Source of the DNA: Gammaproteobacteria bacterium | GTDB lineage: Bacteria; Pseudomonadota; Gammaproteobacteria; GCA-001735895 | Direction: 5' to 3' | Length of the DNA: 39,938 bases | Assembly: GCA_030066085.1 (NCBI GenBank) | Contig: JASJCI010000011.1 | Coordinates: 1-39,938 of the forward strand | In this document: one piece after another, positions 7,098-16,172 of the stretch | Numbering within the stretch: the stretch's first letter is position 1 | Layout: each line of letters begins with the position of its first letter | Made by a program: the position numbers and the translations under genes | Notes under the pieces: model-generated | What the model was told of the DNA's origin: nothing | Database searches by the model: none | What the model saw: only the letters and a program-made list of their open reading frames with translations

Positions 7098-8243
7098 CTA
7101 CAGGCCGCGGTAAAAGTCTGTCAGCACTGGCAAGCCTAGCGCCGAAGACAGTGGTGTTGGATTCTTCGACAGCAGCGGTAATCCGAGCAAACTACCCTCG
7201 TTCGGCTTGTCCTTCAAAACCTTCAGGTTCAGCAGCGAGGACAGGGGTGCCGGGTTGCTGCTCAACAGCCCCATGCCGAACTTCGACGACAGGGTCCAGT
7301 CATGCCGCATCAGTGGTGCGAACATGCTCGACAGGAAACTCAGGCCGCTCGACAGCACTCCCAGCCCGAACAGGCTCGACAGTGGTGCCGCCCGGTTTCG
7401 AATCACCCGCCGATGTTTGAGCGGTGCATAATCCCGGCTGTCGTTACGTCCGCTGATCAGCGGTATGCCGAAAAAACCGGACAGCGGCGCAGCATTGTCG
7501 GACAACATGCGAAATCCCATCGAGCGCGTCCAACCCGCTCCGGATTTGCCCGATTTGGTCGACAGGCCGATCATCGACGACAGCGGCGCCGGGTTCGACG
7601 ACAGCATTCCCATGCCGAATTTCGACGACAGGCTGTAGTGCGGATCACCCAGTTCGCCAAACATGCGCGCCAGGAAACTGTGCCCGCTACTCAGCGTCTT
7701 CAGGCCCAGGGCCGAGGACAGTCCGGAGCGATGATTGCTGAGCACGCCAAGTCCCAGCGCCGACGACAGCGGCGTGGCCTGCTTACTGATCGGAACGAAC
7801 TCGAGATCTGGCCGGGATGCCTGCATTGAATCATCGAGTTTGAGCGGCGTAAATGCGTCCATTACCTGGATCGCCTTCATTGCCGCGCCGAATGCCGGGC
7901 TTACCGCCAGCAGCGCGTAGCCCTGGTCAACGTAATCCAGGTAATACCGGGCGTCGGCACCAATGATTGCTCCCGCCTTCACTGCTGAAGACAGGTCATC
8001 TCGCGAGAGATTTGTGGTACCGGCATCTGCAGACGCCGCCGCGGGAGTTTCTCCCGCCGGAGCCATGCCCGGCGCCTGGTAGGCCGAAATCTCACTGCCA
8101 TAGGTTGGCGCCGGGGCCGGTTCGGGTTTGCTTTCGGGAATCAGCAACGCGATTATGCTTTTGCTGAAATTCTTGTCGACCAGCGCCTGGTAGGCTTCAC
8201 GCGCTCGGTCCCCATCCTCATATATTCTAACGACTGCTGCCAT
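7098..8243 (-). CDS. LSS-repeat protein of unknown function upstream of LH2 genes
   Basis: A 381-residue protein I do not recognise as a named family. Residues ~2-36 (AAVVRIYEDGDRAREAYQAL) and ~88-132 (AGAIIGADARYYLDYVDQGY) together resemble the two halves of the general-stress 17M/YflT domain, split by a Pro/Ala-rich insert (37-80). Residues 156-381 are about ten copies of a motif like PLSS-x-x-G-L-x-x-LSS, at 158, 174, 204, 220, 253, 287, 317, 333, 350 and 364. Residues 174-227 and 287-340 are an ungapped 54-residue duplication (about 34 identities by eye). There is no signal peptide or long membrane span. The start is ATG 8243 with GGAGG 6 nt upstream; the frame is open for 14 more codons. 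Between idi and pucBA it could be an antenna-associated scaffold, but this is inference. Confidence 0.85.
   Translation of the reverse strand: MAAVVRIYEDGDRAREAYQALVDKNFSKSIIALLIPESKPEPAPAPTYGSEISAYQAPGMAPAGETPAAASADAGTTNLSRDDLSSAVKAGAIIGADARYYLDYVDQGYALLAVSPAFGAAMKAIQVMDAFTPLKLDDSMQASRPDLEFVPISKQATPLSSALGLGVLSNHRSGLSSALGLKTLSSGHSFLARMFGELGDPHYSLSSKFGMGMLSSNPAPLSSMIGLSTKSGKSGAGWTRSMGFRMLSDNAAPLSGFFGIPLISGRNDSRDYAPLKHRRVIRNRAAPLSSLFGLGVLSSGLSFLSSMFAPLMRHDWTLSSKFGMGLLSSNPAPLSSLLNLKVLKDKPNEGSLLGLPLLSKNPTPLSSALGLPVLTDFYRGL
7224..7385 (-). repeat. 54-codon internal repeat, copy 2 (residues 287-340)
   Basis: Encodes PLSSLFGLGVLSSG... through ...NPAPLSSLLNL. It aligns without gaps to the copy at 7563-7724. 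The best conserved block is LSSKFGMG(L/M)LSSNPAPLSS. The copies differ mostly in the linker (FLSSMFAPLMRHDWT versus FLARMFGELGDPHYS). Confidence 0.8.
7563..7724 (-). repeat. 54-codon internal repeat, copy 1 (residues 174-227)
   Basis: Encodes GLSSALGLKTLSSG... through ...NPAPLSSMIGL and pairs with 7224-7385. Two shorter, more diverged motif copies separate the long copies, so the array probably grew by duplication of a multi-motif block. Confidence 0.8.
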
Positions 8244-8370
8244 AGCGTCCTCCGCTTGCGAGTCTGCCCTTCCGGGTTCCGGCATTATGCCAGGACCGGC
8301 AAGAACATTCGTTTCGAAATCTTATTTCAACTAATCCCATGAAGTTCGCCGCCCCACTTTTGCCGGTTTT

Positions 8371-9003
8371 TCAGCCCGCCGCCCGGGAGCGGCGATCCCG
8401 GTCGATGACCCATCTGAAATCCCGATATTCGTCCTGCCTGAACCGCTCCCATTCGAGCAACATCCAGGGTGTGAACTGTTCAGGTTGCCGATCGATGCGA
8501 GTTTCGATCTCATCGATTGCCACCCACTCCCAGTCCTCGACCTCATTCGGGTTGGCCACCACCGGGTAGTCCAGCGGTACACAACCAGCGAATACTTTAC
8601 ACAACTCGTTTTCACTACCCACGTCTTCGAAACTGGCGGAGTAGATGAACTCGTAAAGCAGACTGAGTTCCGCTTTGACGCCAAGCTCTTCATCGAGGCG
8701 TCGATGCACGGCGGTATCGGCCTGCTCACCACGGCGCGGGTGACTGCAAACGCTGTTACTCCAGTAAAGCGGCCACAGCGGCTTTTGCGCACTGCGTTTT
8801 TGTAGCAGCACACGGAAACAGGGCGATACCAGGAAGATCGAAAACGCACGATGCAATCGGCCTGCACCCCGATGCACATTGATCTTGGTATCGTAGCCGG
8901 TGATATTGTCCTCGCCATCGACCAGTATCAACAGCTCATCGTCGGAGGAGACCTCGCGGCGGTGCAGCTCGGTCGGGCCCGGCGAAAGTTGCTTGTCATT
9001 CAT
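8371..9003 (-). CDS. idi: Isopentenyl-diphosphate delta-isomerase, type I
   Basis: A 210-residue Nudix-fold enzyme that interconverts IPP and DMAPP, feeding carotenoid and phytyl synthesis. Features: NVHRGAGRLHRAFSIFL with a metal-binding His, SNSVCSHPRRGE with the catalytic Cys (of the family motif NTCCSHP), the Nudix segment HRRLDEELGVKAELS, and EDWEWV. It lies between the puf genes and the LSS-repeat gene. In Rhodobacter the homologue sits next to bchP, so its place is rearranged here. The ATG at 9003 lacks a strong ribosome site. Confidence 0.93.
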   Translation of the reverse strand: MNDKQLSPGPTELHRREVSSDDELLILVDGEDNITGYDTKINVHRGAGRLHRAFSIFLVSPCFRVLLQKRSAQKPLWPLYWSNSVCSHPRRGEQADTAVHRRLDEELGVKAELSLLYEFIYSASFEDVGSENELCKVFAGCVPLDYPVVANPNEVEDWEWVAIDEIETRIDRQPEQFTPWMLLEWERFRQDEYRDFRWVIDRDRRSRAAG

Positions 9004-9057
9004 CGTTCAATCCGTCTCGGATTCATCTAGCGCCAAACAGCGTCCACACATAAGTTA

Positions 9058-9105
9058 CGGTGACAGGAAGCTTTCGGTTTGCATACCGCCCGCCTCCTGC
9101 CACCG
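9058..9105 (-). terminator. Possible hairpin at the 3' end of the puf operon
   Basis: CGGTGACAGGA (9058-9068) and TCCTGCCACCG (9095-9105) pair over 11 bp with one A-C mismatch around a 26-nt loop. It lies 28 bp downstream of the pufA stop and upstream of idi. No U-run is seen, so it may be an mRNA-stabilising structure rather than a terminator. Confidence 0.4.
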
Positions 9106-9133
9106 GAAGGTTATATACACCTCAAACTCTTGA

Positions 9134-9334
9134 CTAACTATTATTGTCCCGCTTGGTCGCCGGCAAGGGCGCCAGGTGAGACATAGAAGTCGAAGATTCA
9201 ACTGATCCTTCAATCCAGTTGTACTTTTCGGTGCTCAGGAGGATGAAATGAATCAACAATGCCAACACGAACAGGAACGCGAATAACGCGACCAGAGTCC
9301 GTCTCGGATCGAAGATCATCCAGACTTTATACAT
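9134..9334 (-). CDS. pufA: LH1 alpha subunit (PufA)
   Basis: A 66-residue antenna polypeptide with the classic LH1 alpha pattern [20 protein letters not shown], the bacteriochlorophyll-ligating His in LLIHFILLS, and aromatic Tyr/Trp in EKYNWIEG. One membrane helix. The C-terminal tail of about 20 residues ([10 protein letters not shown]...) is polar and may be trimmed after synthesis. ATG 9334 is chosen because GGAG lies 7 nt upstream and the family starts there. It is the last puf gene, after pufB. Confidence 0.95.
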   Translation of the reverse strand: MYKVWMIFDPRRTLVALFAFLFVLALLIHFILLSTEKYNWIEGSVESSTSMSHLAPLPATKRDNNS

Positions 9335-9415
9335 GTCAAATCTCCTATAGTTTACGGGGCAGACATACGCCGGCTCCGCCAAGCAGATAAGGACACAAGG
9401 CAATCCGCCGGTCGC

Positions 9416-9562
9416 TTAGAACCAGGGACGCCATGCCCATGCAAGGATATGAGCAACCACGGCGACAGCGGTAAAACCGAGGAAGCTGCGCATGAAAATT
9501 TCATGGAACTCCTTTGCCTCACCGTCCGTAAGCCCCGATAGGCTCCGGTTATCGTCAGACAT
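9416..9562 (-). CDS. pufB: LH1 beta subunit (PufB)
   Basis: A 48-residue antenna polypeptide, [20 protein letters not shown] onward. It has the beta-type motif [10 protein letters not shown], a membrane helix with the pigment-ligating His in [10 protein letters not shown], and the family ending WRPWF. The start at 9562 fits the family length; a weak GAGG lies upstream. It follows pufC after a 278-bp spacer and precedes pufA by 81 bp. Confidence 0.94.
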   Translation of the reverse strand: MSDDNRSLSGLTDGEAKEFHEIFMRSFLGFTAVAVVAHILAWAWRPWF

Positions 9563-9840
9563 ATTACCATCCTCTACTTGCGCATCAGGCCACGGTGCAT
9601 CGAACCGCAGGCGATTCTGCACACCACTACTGCTACCAGCCCGATGACCGCCTCGGCGGAAATCGGACCCGTTTTCCGATCGCCAGCAGCCGCCTGATGC
9701 ACCGGCTGCACGCGAACCCGGAACTGGTTAAGCGGACCCCGGGTGTCCGCGAAAAACATACGATGCGCCGATTGTTGCGCGGCGCCAACTCGTCACCGTC
9801 GAGTCTTCGTTAGGGTCGAACTCGTCGACCCGCGCGAAAA
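9563..9840 (-). other. Long pufC-pufB intercistronic region with hairpin
   Basis: This 278-bp spacer separates reaction-centre and LH1 genes. A hairpin at 9813-9831 (GGGTCGA and TCGACCC, 7-bp stem, 5-nt loop) follows pufC by 9 bp and could reduce read-through or protect the upstream mRNA. A 61-codon frame at 9574-9759 contains a hydrophobic run ([16 protein letters not shown]) but has no ribosome site. I do not call it a gene. No PpsR box or clear promoter was found. Confidence 0.55.
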
Positions 9841-10872
9841 TCACTCCCCGGTCTTGCCGGCAAGCGACGGATAATTCTCCAGCATCCTGGCACCCAGCAG
9901 CGGCTTGTTGACGCCCTGGTGACAGGTCATGCAATAGATTTTCAGGGGATCACCCAGCGGCCCCTTGCGACTGTCAGGCAATATGTCGGCGACATCCCAG
10001 ATCGTTTTGTTCATCTTGCGCACGTGGCGAATCGCGTGCCAGGCGTTTTGTCGCGCGTACGGACTTTGCTCCCATTCGGCAAACGCCCGGCTGTTGTGAC
10101 AGTAGGTGCAGTTGACGCCCAGCGAATCGGACATGTGCATCATCAGGCCATAGGTCCACTCGGCTTCCTTGATCGATTTGCGGCTGCCGGTGGGCAGCGC
10201 CGTATCCGAAATTACCCGAATCGGGTAAGAGTCATCGACATCGTCGAGATAGGGCGTGAACGGATCGAACGGCAGCGAGGAATAGGCCACCGACTCGGCC
10301 GCGGTGTTTTGCATCGCCGGCGTCAGCCGCGCGACGTGCTTCGGTCCCGGGTCCGTAGCCCAGACGTACTCCGGTATGTTTTTACCCCGGTGGCAGGTGT
10401 AACAGGTAACGCCGGTATCGCCGACATGATCCTGCCAGTTCTGGTTGGTATCGATGGTCATCAGCAGCATCGAGCGCGCCACGACCTTGGTGTAAACCTC
10501 GTCCGAGGCCAGGTTCTGCAGGTTGTGGCAGTAGCCGCAGCCCTGCTCGGGCGATATCCACTGGGTCATCGAAGCCATCAGGCGCGTGAACTGCGCAACG
10601 CTGAGATCGCCGAGTACCTGCACGTTCTGGTACACCGCGCCCGCCTTTGGACCGGTTGCCGGCAGCGGCGGTGTGCTCGGCGGAGCCTGGTTGGCGGCGA
10701 TGATTTTTTCCATGATCGTGGGATTAGTAACCGTTTCCATACCGGTACCGCGATAACCCTGCTGCGCGGTATCCATCGGCGGCATTTCGCAACCCACCAG
10801 CAGAATGGCCGCCAGCGTCAGAAATGCCAGCGAGTTGAAACAGTACAAAAACTTGATCTTGTCGGATTTCAT
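9841..10872 (-). CDS. pufC: Reaction-centre tetraheme cytochrome c subunit (PufC)
   Basis: A 343-residue periplasmic lipoprotein that re-reduces the photo-oxidised special pair. It has a lipobox (LLVGC28) after a hydrophobic signal segment and four CxxCH heme motifs: CGYCH (112-116), CYTCH (157-161), CTYCH (255-259) and CMTCH (314-318). Met-rich helices before each heme could supply axial ligands. The start at 10872 overlaps the pufM stop by 4 bp (ATGA), so the two are translationally coupled. The frame extends further upstream inside pufM without meaning. Confidence 0.96.
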   Translation of the reverse strand: MKSDKIKFLYCFNSLAFLTLAAILLVGCEMPPMDTAQQGYRGTGMETVTNPTIMEKIIAANQAPPSTPPLPATGPKAGAVYQNVQVLGDLSVAQFTRLMASMTQWISPEQGCGYCHNLQNLASDEVYTKVVARSMLLMTIDTNQNWQDHVGDTGVTCYTCHRGKNIPEYVWATDPGPKHVARLTPAMQNTAAESVAYSSLPFDPFTPYLDDVDDSYPIRVISDTALPTGSRKSIKEAEWTYGLMMHMSDSLGVNCTYCHNSRAFAEWEQSPYARQNAWHAIRHVRKMNKTIWDVADILPDSRKGPLGDPLKIYCMTCHQGVNKPLLGARMLENYPSLAGKTGE

Positions 10873-11843
10873 TGGCTTGCTCCCGCCTCGGGATCGACGG
10901 CGCCGACGCCTTCGACCACCGGGTAAGCGGGTGCGACGCCGTGCTTGACCGCCCACAGGTACCAGTTGTCGACCACCGTGCCGGTCAGCAGGATACCGAT
11001 CCCGCCGGTAATGACGGTTAGCACCGCGAACCACCAGGCCCAGCGATGGATCGATTCCATCGTGGCGTTGAAACCCATGGTCCAGCGCCAGAACAGCGCC
11101 GCACGCTCGGAGGCGGTACCGCGGTCGACGATCTGGTCGATTTCACGGTCACCGCCATAGCGACTGACCGCCAGCACGGTGGCGCCGTGCATTGCGAACA
11201 GCAGCGTCGAGCCGTACAGGAACGCGATCGACAGCATGTGGAACGGGTTGTAGAACAGGTTGCCGTAACGAATCGAGAAGGCCGCGGTCCAGTCGAGATG
11301 CGGAAAGATGCCGAAGGGTACGGCCTCGGCCCAGCTGCCCATCAGCACCGGCCGGATCAGGCCGAGTACCAGGTAGAGCCAGATCGCGGCGGCAAATGCC
11401 CATGCGAGGTGCGAACCCATGCCGAGCGCCTTGGCCCGGTTGTAGGTGCGTACCCACCACAGCAGGATCGACGCGGTCAGGAAAAAGCCCGCCAGCAACC
11501 ACCAGCCCCCGTCATGTAATGGTGGAATCGACAGGCCGTACTGGGGCGGCGGCGGTTCGAGCGCGAGCCAGGGCAGCATGCGCACGAATTCGATCGGATC
11601 CCAGTTGACCGACGCCCACATGTTGAGACCGATGATTTCGATCGCGACGAATCCGCAGATCAGCGACAGGATGCCGGTAAAGCCGAGATAGATCGGCCCG
11701 ATTTGCGCGTCGCCGAGTTTTCCCGCCCAGTAGGAAAATCGAATCCCGCCGACCCGGTGTATGTTACCCCGACCGAGCGAGATGCCCGGCTCACCCGGCG
11801 TACGCACCTGTACGCTGGTAAAGATGTTTTGATATTCAGCCAT
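10869..11843 (-). CDS. pufM: Reaction-centre M subunit (PufM)
   Basis: A 324-residue membrane protein with five transmembrane helices that binds the special pair, bacteriopheophytin and quinone A with PufL. Recognisable regions: [13 protein letters not shown] start, [42 protein letters not shown] with ligand histidines, and [21 protein letters not shown] with the iron ligand His. It lies 22 bp behind pufL. Confidence 0.98.
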   Translation of the reverse strand: MAEYQNIFTSVQVRTPGEPGISLGRGNIHRVGGIRFSYWAGKLGDAQIGPIYLGFTGILSLICGFVAIEIIGLNMWASVNWDPIEFVRMLPWLALEPPPPQYGLSIPPLHDGGWWLLAGFFLTASILLWWVRTYNRAKALGMGSHLAWAFAAAIWLYLVLGLIRPVLMGSWAEAVPFGIFPHLDWTAAFSIRYGNLFYNPFHMLSIAFLYGSTLLFAMHGATVLAVSRYGGDREIDQIVDRGTASERAALFWRWTMGFNATMESIHRWAWWFAVLTVITGGIGILLTGTVVDNWYLWAVKHGVAPAYPVVEGVGAVDPEAGASQ

Positions 11844-11865
11844 CGCAGTTCAAACCTATATTTGC

Positions 11866-12690
11866 CTATGACCAGATCGGCATTTGCAGCCACCAGTTCC
11901 ACCACTCCGGCCAGCCTCGTGTCCAGAAAGGTCCGCTGATCAGAATGCAGATCGCGCTCCAGAAACCCGCCGACAGCGCCAGGAACAGCCCCAGCCGGTG
12001 AATGCCCAGCGCGCCGATGGAGTAACCGATGTCGTCGCGGAAGAACGTGTTTTCGTGCTCGCCGGTCTTGACCGGCTCACCCTCTGCCGGGTTGGTCACG
12101 GCCAATATCAGGGAGCCGTGCATCGACAGCGCGAGCGTGGTGGTAAAGAAAAACGTAATCGCCAGCATGTGCGCCGGGTTGTAATGAAAATGCAGGTACT
12201 GGTAGCCGACGTTGGAGACCCAGTCGAGATGACTGAGGATGCCGTACGGGAAGCCATGGCCCCAGGCCCCGAGCAGCAATGGCCTGATGATCACCAGCGT
12301 GATGTAGGCAAACACTGCCACGCTGAACGCGACTGGAATATGCAGCCCCATGCCGAGCTTGCGCGCGATCTCGGCCTGGCGCAGGGCCCAGGAACAAAAC
12401 GCGATAGTGGCGCAAATCGTGATGATCTGCCACAGACCGCCCTCCTTCAACGGCGCAAACCCCAACCCGTACCTTAGATCCGGGGGCTCGATATTGATCT
12501 GCCACAGGTTCCAGGTCGGACCGATAGCCGCGCCATAAATGATCAGCAGAGTCCCGAGCACCGAAAAGAAAACCGTGGTCACGCCGAAAAAACCGACGTA
12601 AAAGGGGCCAACCCAGAAGTCGAACAGGTCGCCTCCCAGCAGGGTCCCGCCGCGAACGCGGTACTTTCTCTCAAAACTCAACATTGGCAT
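11866..12690 (-). CDS. pufL: Reaction-centre L subunit (PufL)
   Basis: A 274-residue partner of PufM. Family features: [21 protein letters not shown] near the start, [54 protein letters not shown] with chlorophyll-ligating histidines, and the IGIHR-like [16 protein letters not shown] region with the iron ligand. It is preceded by pufQ, with 118 bp between. It is the first structural gene of the pufLMC-BA unit. Confidence 0.98.
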   Translation of the reverse strand: MPMLSFERKYRVRGGTLLGGDLFDFWVGPFYVGFFGVTTVFFSVLGTLLIIYGAAIGPTWNLWQINIEPPDLRYGLGFAPLKEGGLWQIITICATIAFCSWALRQAEIARKLGMGLHIPVAFSVAVFAYITLVIIRPLLLGAWGHGFPYGILSHLDWVSNVGYQYLHFHYNPAHMLAITFFFTTTLALSMHGSLILAVTNPAEGEPVKTGEHENTFFRDDIGYSIGALGIHRLGLFLALSAGFWSAICILISGPFWTRGWPEWWNWWLQMPIWS

Positions 12691-12755
12691 GATCTATTCC
12701 TCTATCAGATCCATGACGCCGGCGGCTATGCTGGTGCGCCCGGGAGTATCAGGCA

Positions 12756-12771
12756 CGCGGCAACTGCCGCG
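12756..12771 (-). other. Small hairpin between pufQ and pufL
   Basis: CGCGGC (12756-12761) and GCCGCG (12766-12771) form a 6-bp GC stem with an AACT tetraloop inside the 118-bp pufQ-pufL spacer. It may be a processing or stability element. In such GC-rich DNA a 6-bp stem can arise by chance. Confidence 0.35.
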
Positions 12772-12808
12772 CCGCCTCCCTTACCTGCTGCGCTCCAACT
12801 ACCGGGGT

Positions 12809-13045
12809 TCACCCCATGTACGCAAATCCCATGACCGTGTGTGCCGCGCGCCGGGCCTCTTGCCAGACCGATTCGCCGCCTTGACAGGTAGACGCAAACG
12901 GCCGCAATGAACGCGGCAACAGCCGGCTCCAGAGCGAAACCCAGAAAAACACGAAGAAGATGACGCAGTAAACGCGCCGGTACTGCTGCTTCTCCGCCAG
13001 CCTGGTCTTTTCACATTCTTCGAAAACGCTTAGTGTTTTTTCCAT
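12809..13045 (-). CDS. pufQ: PufQ-like bacteriochlorophyll-synthesis protein
   Basis: A 78-residue protein with one membrane segment (YRRVYCVIFFVFFWVSLWSR) followed by RLLPRSLRP and a C-terminal stretch SVWQEARRAAHTVMGFAYMG. This arrangement (Tyr-Arg before the helix, RLLP after it, EAR..A....FA(F/Y)MG at the end) matches the PufQ family as I remember it. PufQ affects bacteriochlorophyll formation and may carry pigment intermediates. ATG 13045 with AGAGG 8 nt upstream is chosen over an ATG 14 codons earlier. It lies between bchZ and pufL, the usual PufQ position. Confidence 0.78.
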   Translation of the reverse strand: MEKTLSVFEECEKTRLAEKQQYRRVYCVIFFVFFWVSLWSRLLPRSLRPFASTCQGGESVWQEARRAAHTVMGFAYMG

Positions 13046-13176
13046 TTCAATTGCCTCTTTCTGACCCCGAATCAGCTCACCACCCATCTACCGGGAGCGA
13101 ACCATCGCCGACCGTCGCGAAGCTTGCTGTCCGCTGACGATCTTTCCCCAAAAAAATTTCTGCCAGTCTGCCCGGG

Positions 13177-14625
13177 TCATGCCCGCACTCCATCTGCCGC
13201 GCCGACGGGATTTCCCTCAACGTGGTCAGGCATGACCTCTCGCTCGCCGCTCTTGCGCGCGCGGCTCTCGGCCGAATCGCGCAGGCGCTTGGCCGCCGAT
13301 ATGCGCACCAGCACCGGTTCGGCCGCGACCAACCGCTCCAGTTTTGCGACCGCCTCGTCATTCCAGGGCAGCTCCTCGTGATGACGCACCGGCGTCGCTT
13401 CGCCGCGATCCATTTCGGTACCCAGCGGCAGGATATTGAACAGCGCATCGAACAGTGCGTTGCAAACCTCCTGGATCAGGTAGGTTGCGCCGGAGTAACC
13501 CATGAACGGCGTACCGGTGTGCCGACGCACGATGGCGCCCGGCAGCGATGCCGGAATATAAACCGCGCGCGCGCCGATTTCGCTCAGGTACATGCGTTCG
13601 TTGTAGCTGCCGAACATGACCAGCGGCGTTTTTTCCTGCACCGCCTTGCGCACCGCCTCGTTGTCGGGCTTGACACCGGCCTTGCGCGCGATGGCGAAGC
13701 TGCAGGGCAATCCCATCTCGTTCTCGAGGAAATTGCGCACCCCGCGGGTGTAGGTTTCGTTGGCCACGATCGCAAAGCTGGCGGTGGCGAAAAAATCCTG
13801 CGTCACCGAGCGCCACAGGTCCCACACCGGCTTGATCGTCGTGTGCTTCTCGCGCTCGATGAATTCGGTCGGGTCCAGCTCGAGCAATTCGCCGAGCTTG
13901 TGCAGGAACTTGGTCGTGCTGTGCAGCCCGATCGGCGCCTGCAGATAGGGCCGCTCCAGCGTCTCGCACAGCATGCGGCCATACTCGCGGTACATGCAGA
14001 TATTGACGTCGGCGTTGGCGAGTTTCGGTATATCCTCGAGGTGCGAACCCAGCGGGAAAACCATGTTGACCCGCGCACCGATACCCTCGACCAGTCGGCG
14101 AATCTCGGCCAGGTCGGACCAGGTGTTGAAGGTGCCGTAGATCGGGCCGATGATATTGACCGAGGGCGGTTCGTCGGGCTTGCGCTTCGGCTTGCGAATC
14201 CGCTTGGTGCCGTAGCGCGTCCACAGCCAGTTCATCGCCCGGTTGGCGCTCTGCCACTGGTCCTCGTCGATAGTGCGCGGCAGGAAGCGCTCGATGTTGG
14301 TACCTTCCGGGGTAACGCCGCCGCCAATCATCTCGGCGATCGAACCGGTTACGACCACGCTTGGCAAATCGGGATCGAGCGTGCTGTTGGCGCGGCGCAG
14401 CGCACCCTCGGTGCCGTGCTGACCCAGTTCTTCCTCGGCCAGCCCGGTGACCACGATTGGCAGTTCGTGGGGCGGCAGCGCATCAGTGTAATGCAGCACC
14501 GACGTCACCGGCAGGTTTTCGCAACCGACCGGACCGTCGATGATTACCTGCAGCCCCTTGATCGAGGTGAACACGTAAACCGAACCCCAGTAGCCGCCGG
14601 CGCGATCGTGATCGAGTACCAGCAT
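13177..14625 (-). CDS. bchZ: Chlorophyllide a reductase subunit BchZ
   Basis: A 482-residue NifK-like subunit of chlorophyllide oxidoreductase (BchXYZ), which reduces ring B to give the bacteriochlorin. Conserved text: [40 protein letters not shown] with cluster-ligand Cys, [19 protein letters not shown], and [20 protein letters not shown]. The C-terminal ~40 residues are charged and variable. Its ATG overlaps the bchY stop by one base (TGATG). Confidence 0.97.
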   Translation of the reverse strand: MLVLDHDRAGGYWGSVYVFTSIKGLQVIIDGPVGCENLPVTSVLHYTDALPPHELPIVVTGLAEEELGQHGTEGALRRANSTLDPDLPSVVVTGSIAEMIGGGVTPEGTNIERFLPRTIDEDQWQSANRAMNWLWTRYGTKRIRKPKRKPDEPPSVNIIGPIYGTFNTWSDLAEIRRLVEGIGARVNMVFPLGSHLEDIPKLANADVNICMYREYGRMLCETLERPYLQAPIGLHSTTKFLHKLGELLELDPTEFIEREKHTTIKPVWDLWRSVTQDFFATASFAIVANETYTRGVRNFLENEMGLPCSFAIARKAGVKPDNEAVRKAVQEKTPLVMFGSYNERMYLSEIGARAVYIPASLPGAIVRRHTGTPFMGYSGATYLIQEVCNALFDALFNILPLGTEMDRGEATPVRHHEELPWNDEAVAKLERLVAAEPVLVRISAAKRLRDSAESRARKSGEREVMPDHVEGNPVGAADGVRA

Positions 14626-16172
14626 CAGACAGGCTCCTCGATATTCTGCTTGTGCAGCTTTTCCATGCGCGCGCGGTAACGCTGGCGAAACTGCGCATGA
14701 TCGGCGGGCACGTCTTCCCAGACACCGGCGCTGTCGGCCATGCCGACACCTTCGAAAAAATCGCGCATGCGATCGAAACGATGGCGATTGCCGATCGCAC
14801 CGTTGACGATTTGCGCCAGCGATCCCGCACCGCCGATACCCATGATGGGGCGCGCCGAGATCAGGTTGGTGTAGTACAGCCCCGGAATGGACCGCTCCTT
14901 GGCCTTTTGCACAACCGGCGTAGTACCCACGGCCAGGTCCGGCTCGAATTCATCCAGCGCCGCCAGGTCTTCCTCGAGCGATGCGCGGTAGCGGACCTCG
15001 ACGCCCCGGTCGGTGAGCCAGTCGCGGTCCTGCCGCGACCACGGCGTCTGCGGACACGCGGTGCCCACGTAGCGCAGGTCCGCCCCGCTCTCGACCAGCA
15101 AGCGACCGACCAGCAGTTCGGAGCCCTCGTAACCGGACAGCGTAATCCGCCCCTTGACCGGATTGTCCGTCAGCATCTTGCGAATCGGGGGCAGGATACC
15201 GTCGAGCGCGGCACCGATGCGCGCACGGCCTATTCCGCAGGCGGCGCCGATTCGCTTCAGCCATTCCGCGGTGCCCTCGTAACCCACCGGCGCCGAGCCG
15301 ACGCAGGGACGGCCCGCGGCTTCGAATTCACGGATCGAGGCGGTGTAGAACGGGTGCAGCGCGGCAACCGCACTGCCGTCGAGCGCGGCATAGAGTTCTC
15401 GCCACTCGCGCGTGGGTACTACCGGCCCGGCCGAGAGTCCGAGGGGCTCGAGCATACGACCAATCATGATCGCATCGACCGGAAAGATTTCGCCCAGCAG
15501 GGTAACCGCGGGACATTCCGCACGCCCGCCTGCGGGCTCGGCCACCGGCCCGGCCTCGGCTTCAGCGCGGGCATACTTGAGCATCGCTCCAGCCAGCACG
15601 TCCTTGGCCTCAGCATGGGTGGGAACGCCGAACCCGGGCACATCGATACCGATTACACGAACACCATTGATTTCTTTCGGCAACAGGTCCAGCGGTACAC
15701 CGGAGGCGGTCGGTACGCACAGGTTGATAATCACCACGGCGTCGTACAGGTCAGGATCGGCCAGCTGATGCACCGAATCGCGAATATCCTCGAACAGCTT
15801 GCCGGTCACCAGGGTCTCGGAGTCGAACGGCACGTAGCCGACGGTGCGACGCGCACCGTAAAAATGCGAGGTAAAAGTCAGGCCATAAACACAGCATGCG
15901 GAGCCGCTGAGCACGGTGGCGGTGCGCTTCATGCGCAGGCCGACACGCAACGAACCGAAGGCCGGGCACATGCTTTGCGGCTGATCGTGCGGCCCGCGCG
16001 GATAGTCACGCTGATATCGTTCCAGCGTCTCAGACTTGCCCGCCGCCTGGGCGGCCTGCCGCATCTGCTCACGACCGCCGTGACAGCCGTCGGCACGCGC
16101 ATGACGTCCGACCAGGTTGGCATCGATGCTGACCTCGTTGGATTTTGCCGGCTTGTTGAGCACTTCAGACAC
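14625..16172 (-). CDS. bchY: Chlorophyllide a reductase subunit BchY
   Basis: A 515-residue NifD-like partner of BchZ. Recognisable stretches: [57 protein letters not shown] with cluster-ligand Cys, and [21 protein letters not shown] place the start at GTG 16172, which overlaps the end of bchX by 8 bp and gives the usual BchY length (about 500 residues) and N-terminus. The frame stays open about 100 codons further upstream but runs inside bchX. Confidence 0.94.
   Translation of the reverse strand: MSEVLNKPAKSNEVSIDANLVGRHARADGCHGGREQMRQAAQAAGKSETLERYQRDYPRGPHDQPQSMCPAFGSLRVGLRMKRTATVLSGSACCVYGLTFTSHFYGARRTVGYVPFDSETLVTGKLFEDIRDSVHQLADPDLYDAVVIINLCVPTASGVPLDLLPKEINGVRVIGIDVPGFGVPTHAEAKDVLAGAMLKYARAEAEAGPVAEPAGGRAECPAVTLLGEIFPVDAIMIGRMLEPLGLSAGPVVPTREWRELYAALDGSAVAALHPFYTASIREFEAAGRPCVGSAPVGYEGTAEWLKRIGAACGIGRARIGAALDGILPPIRKMLTDNPVKGRITLSGYEGSELLVGRLLVESGADLRYVGTACPQTPWSRQDRDWLTDRGVEVRYRASLEEDLAALDEFEPDLAVGTTPVVQKAKERSIPGLYYTNLISARPIMGIGGAGSLAQIVNGAIGNRHRFDRMRDFFEGVGMADSAGVWEDVPADHAQFRQRYRARMEKLHKQNIEEPV

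Noticed and set aside
9574-9759. A 61-codon frame with a hydrophobic run between pufC and pufB
   Set aside because: No ribosome site and poor N-terminal composition; recorded only as part of the intercistronic region.
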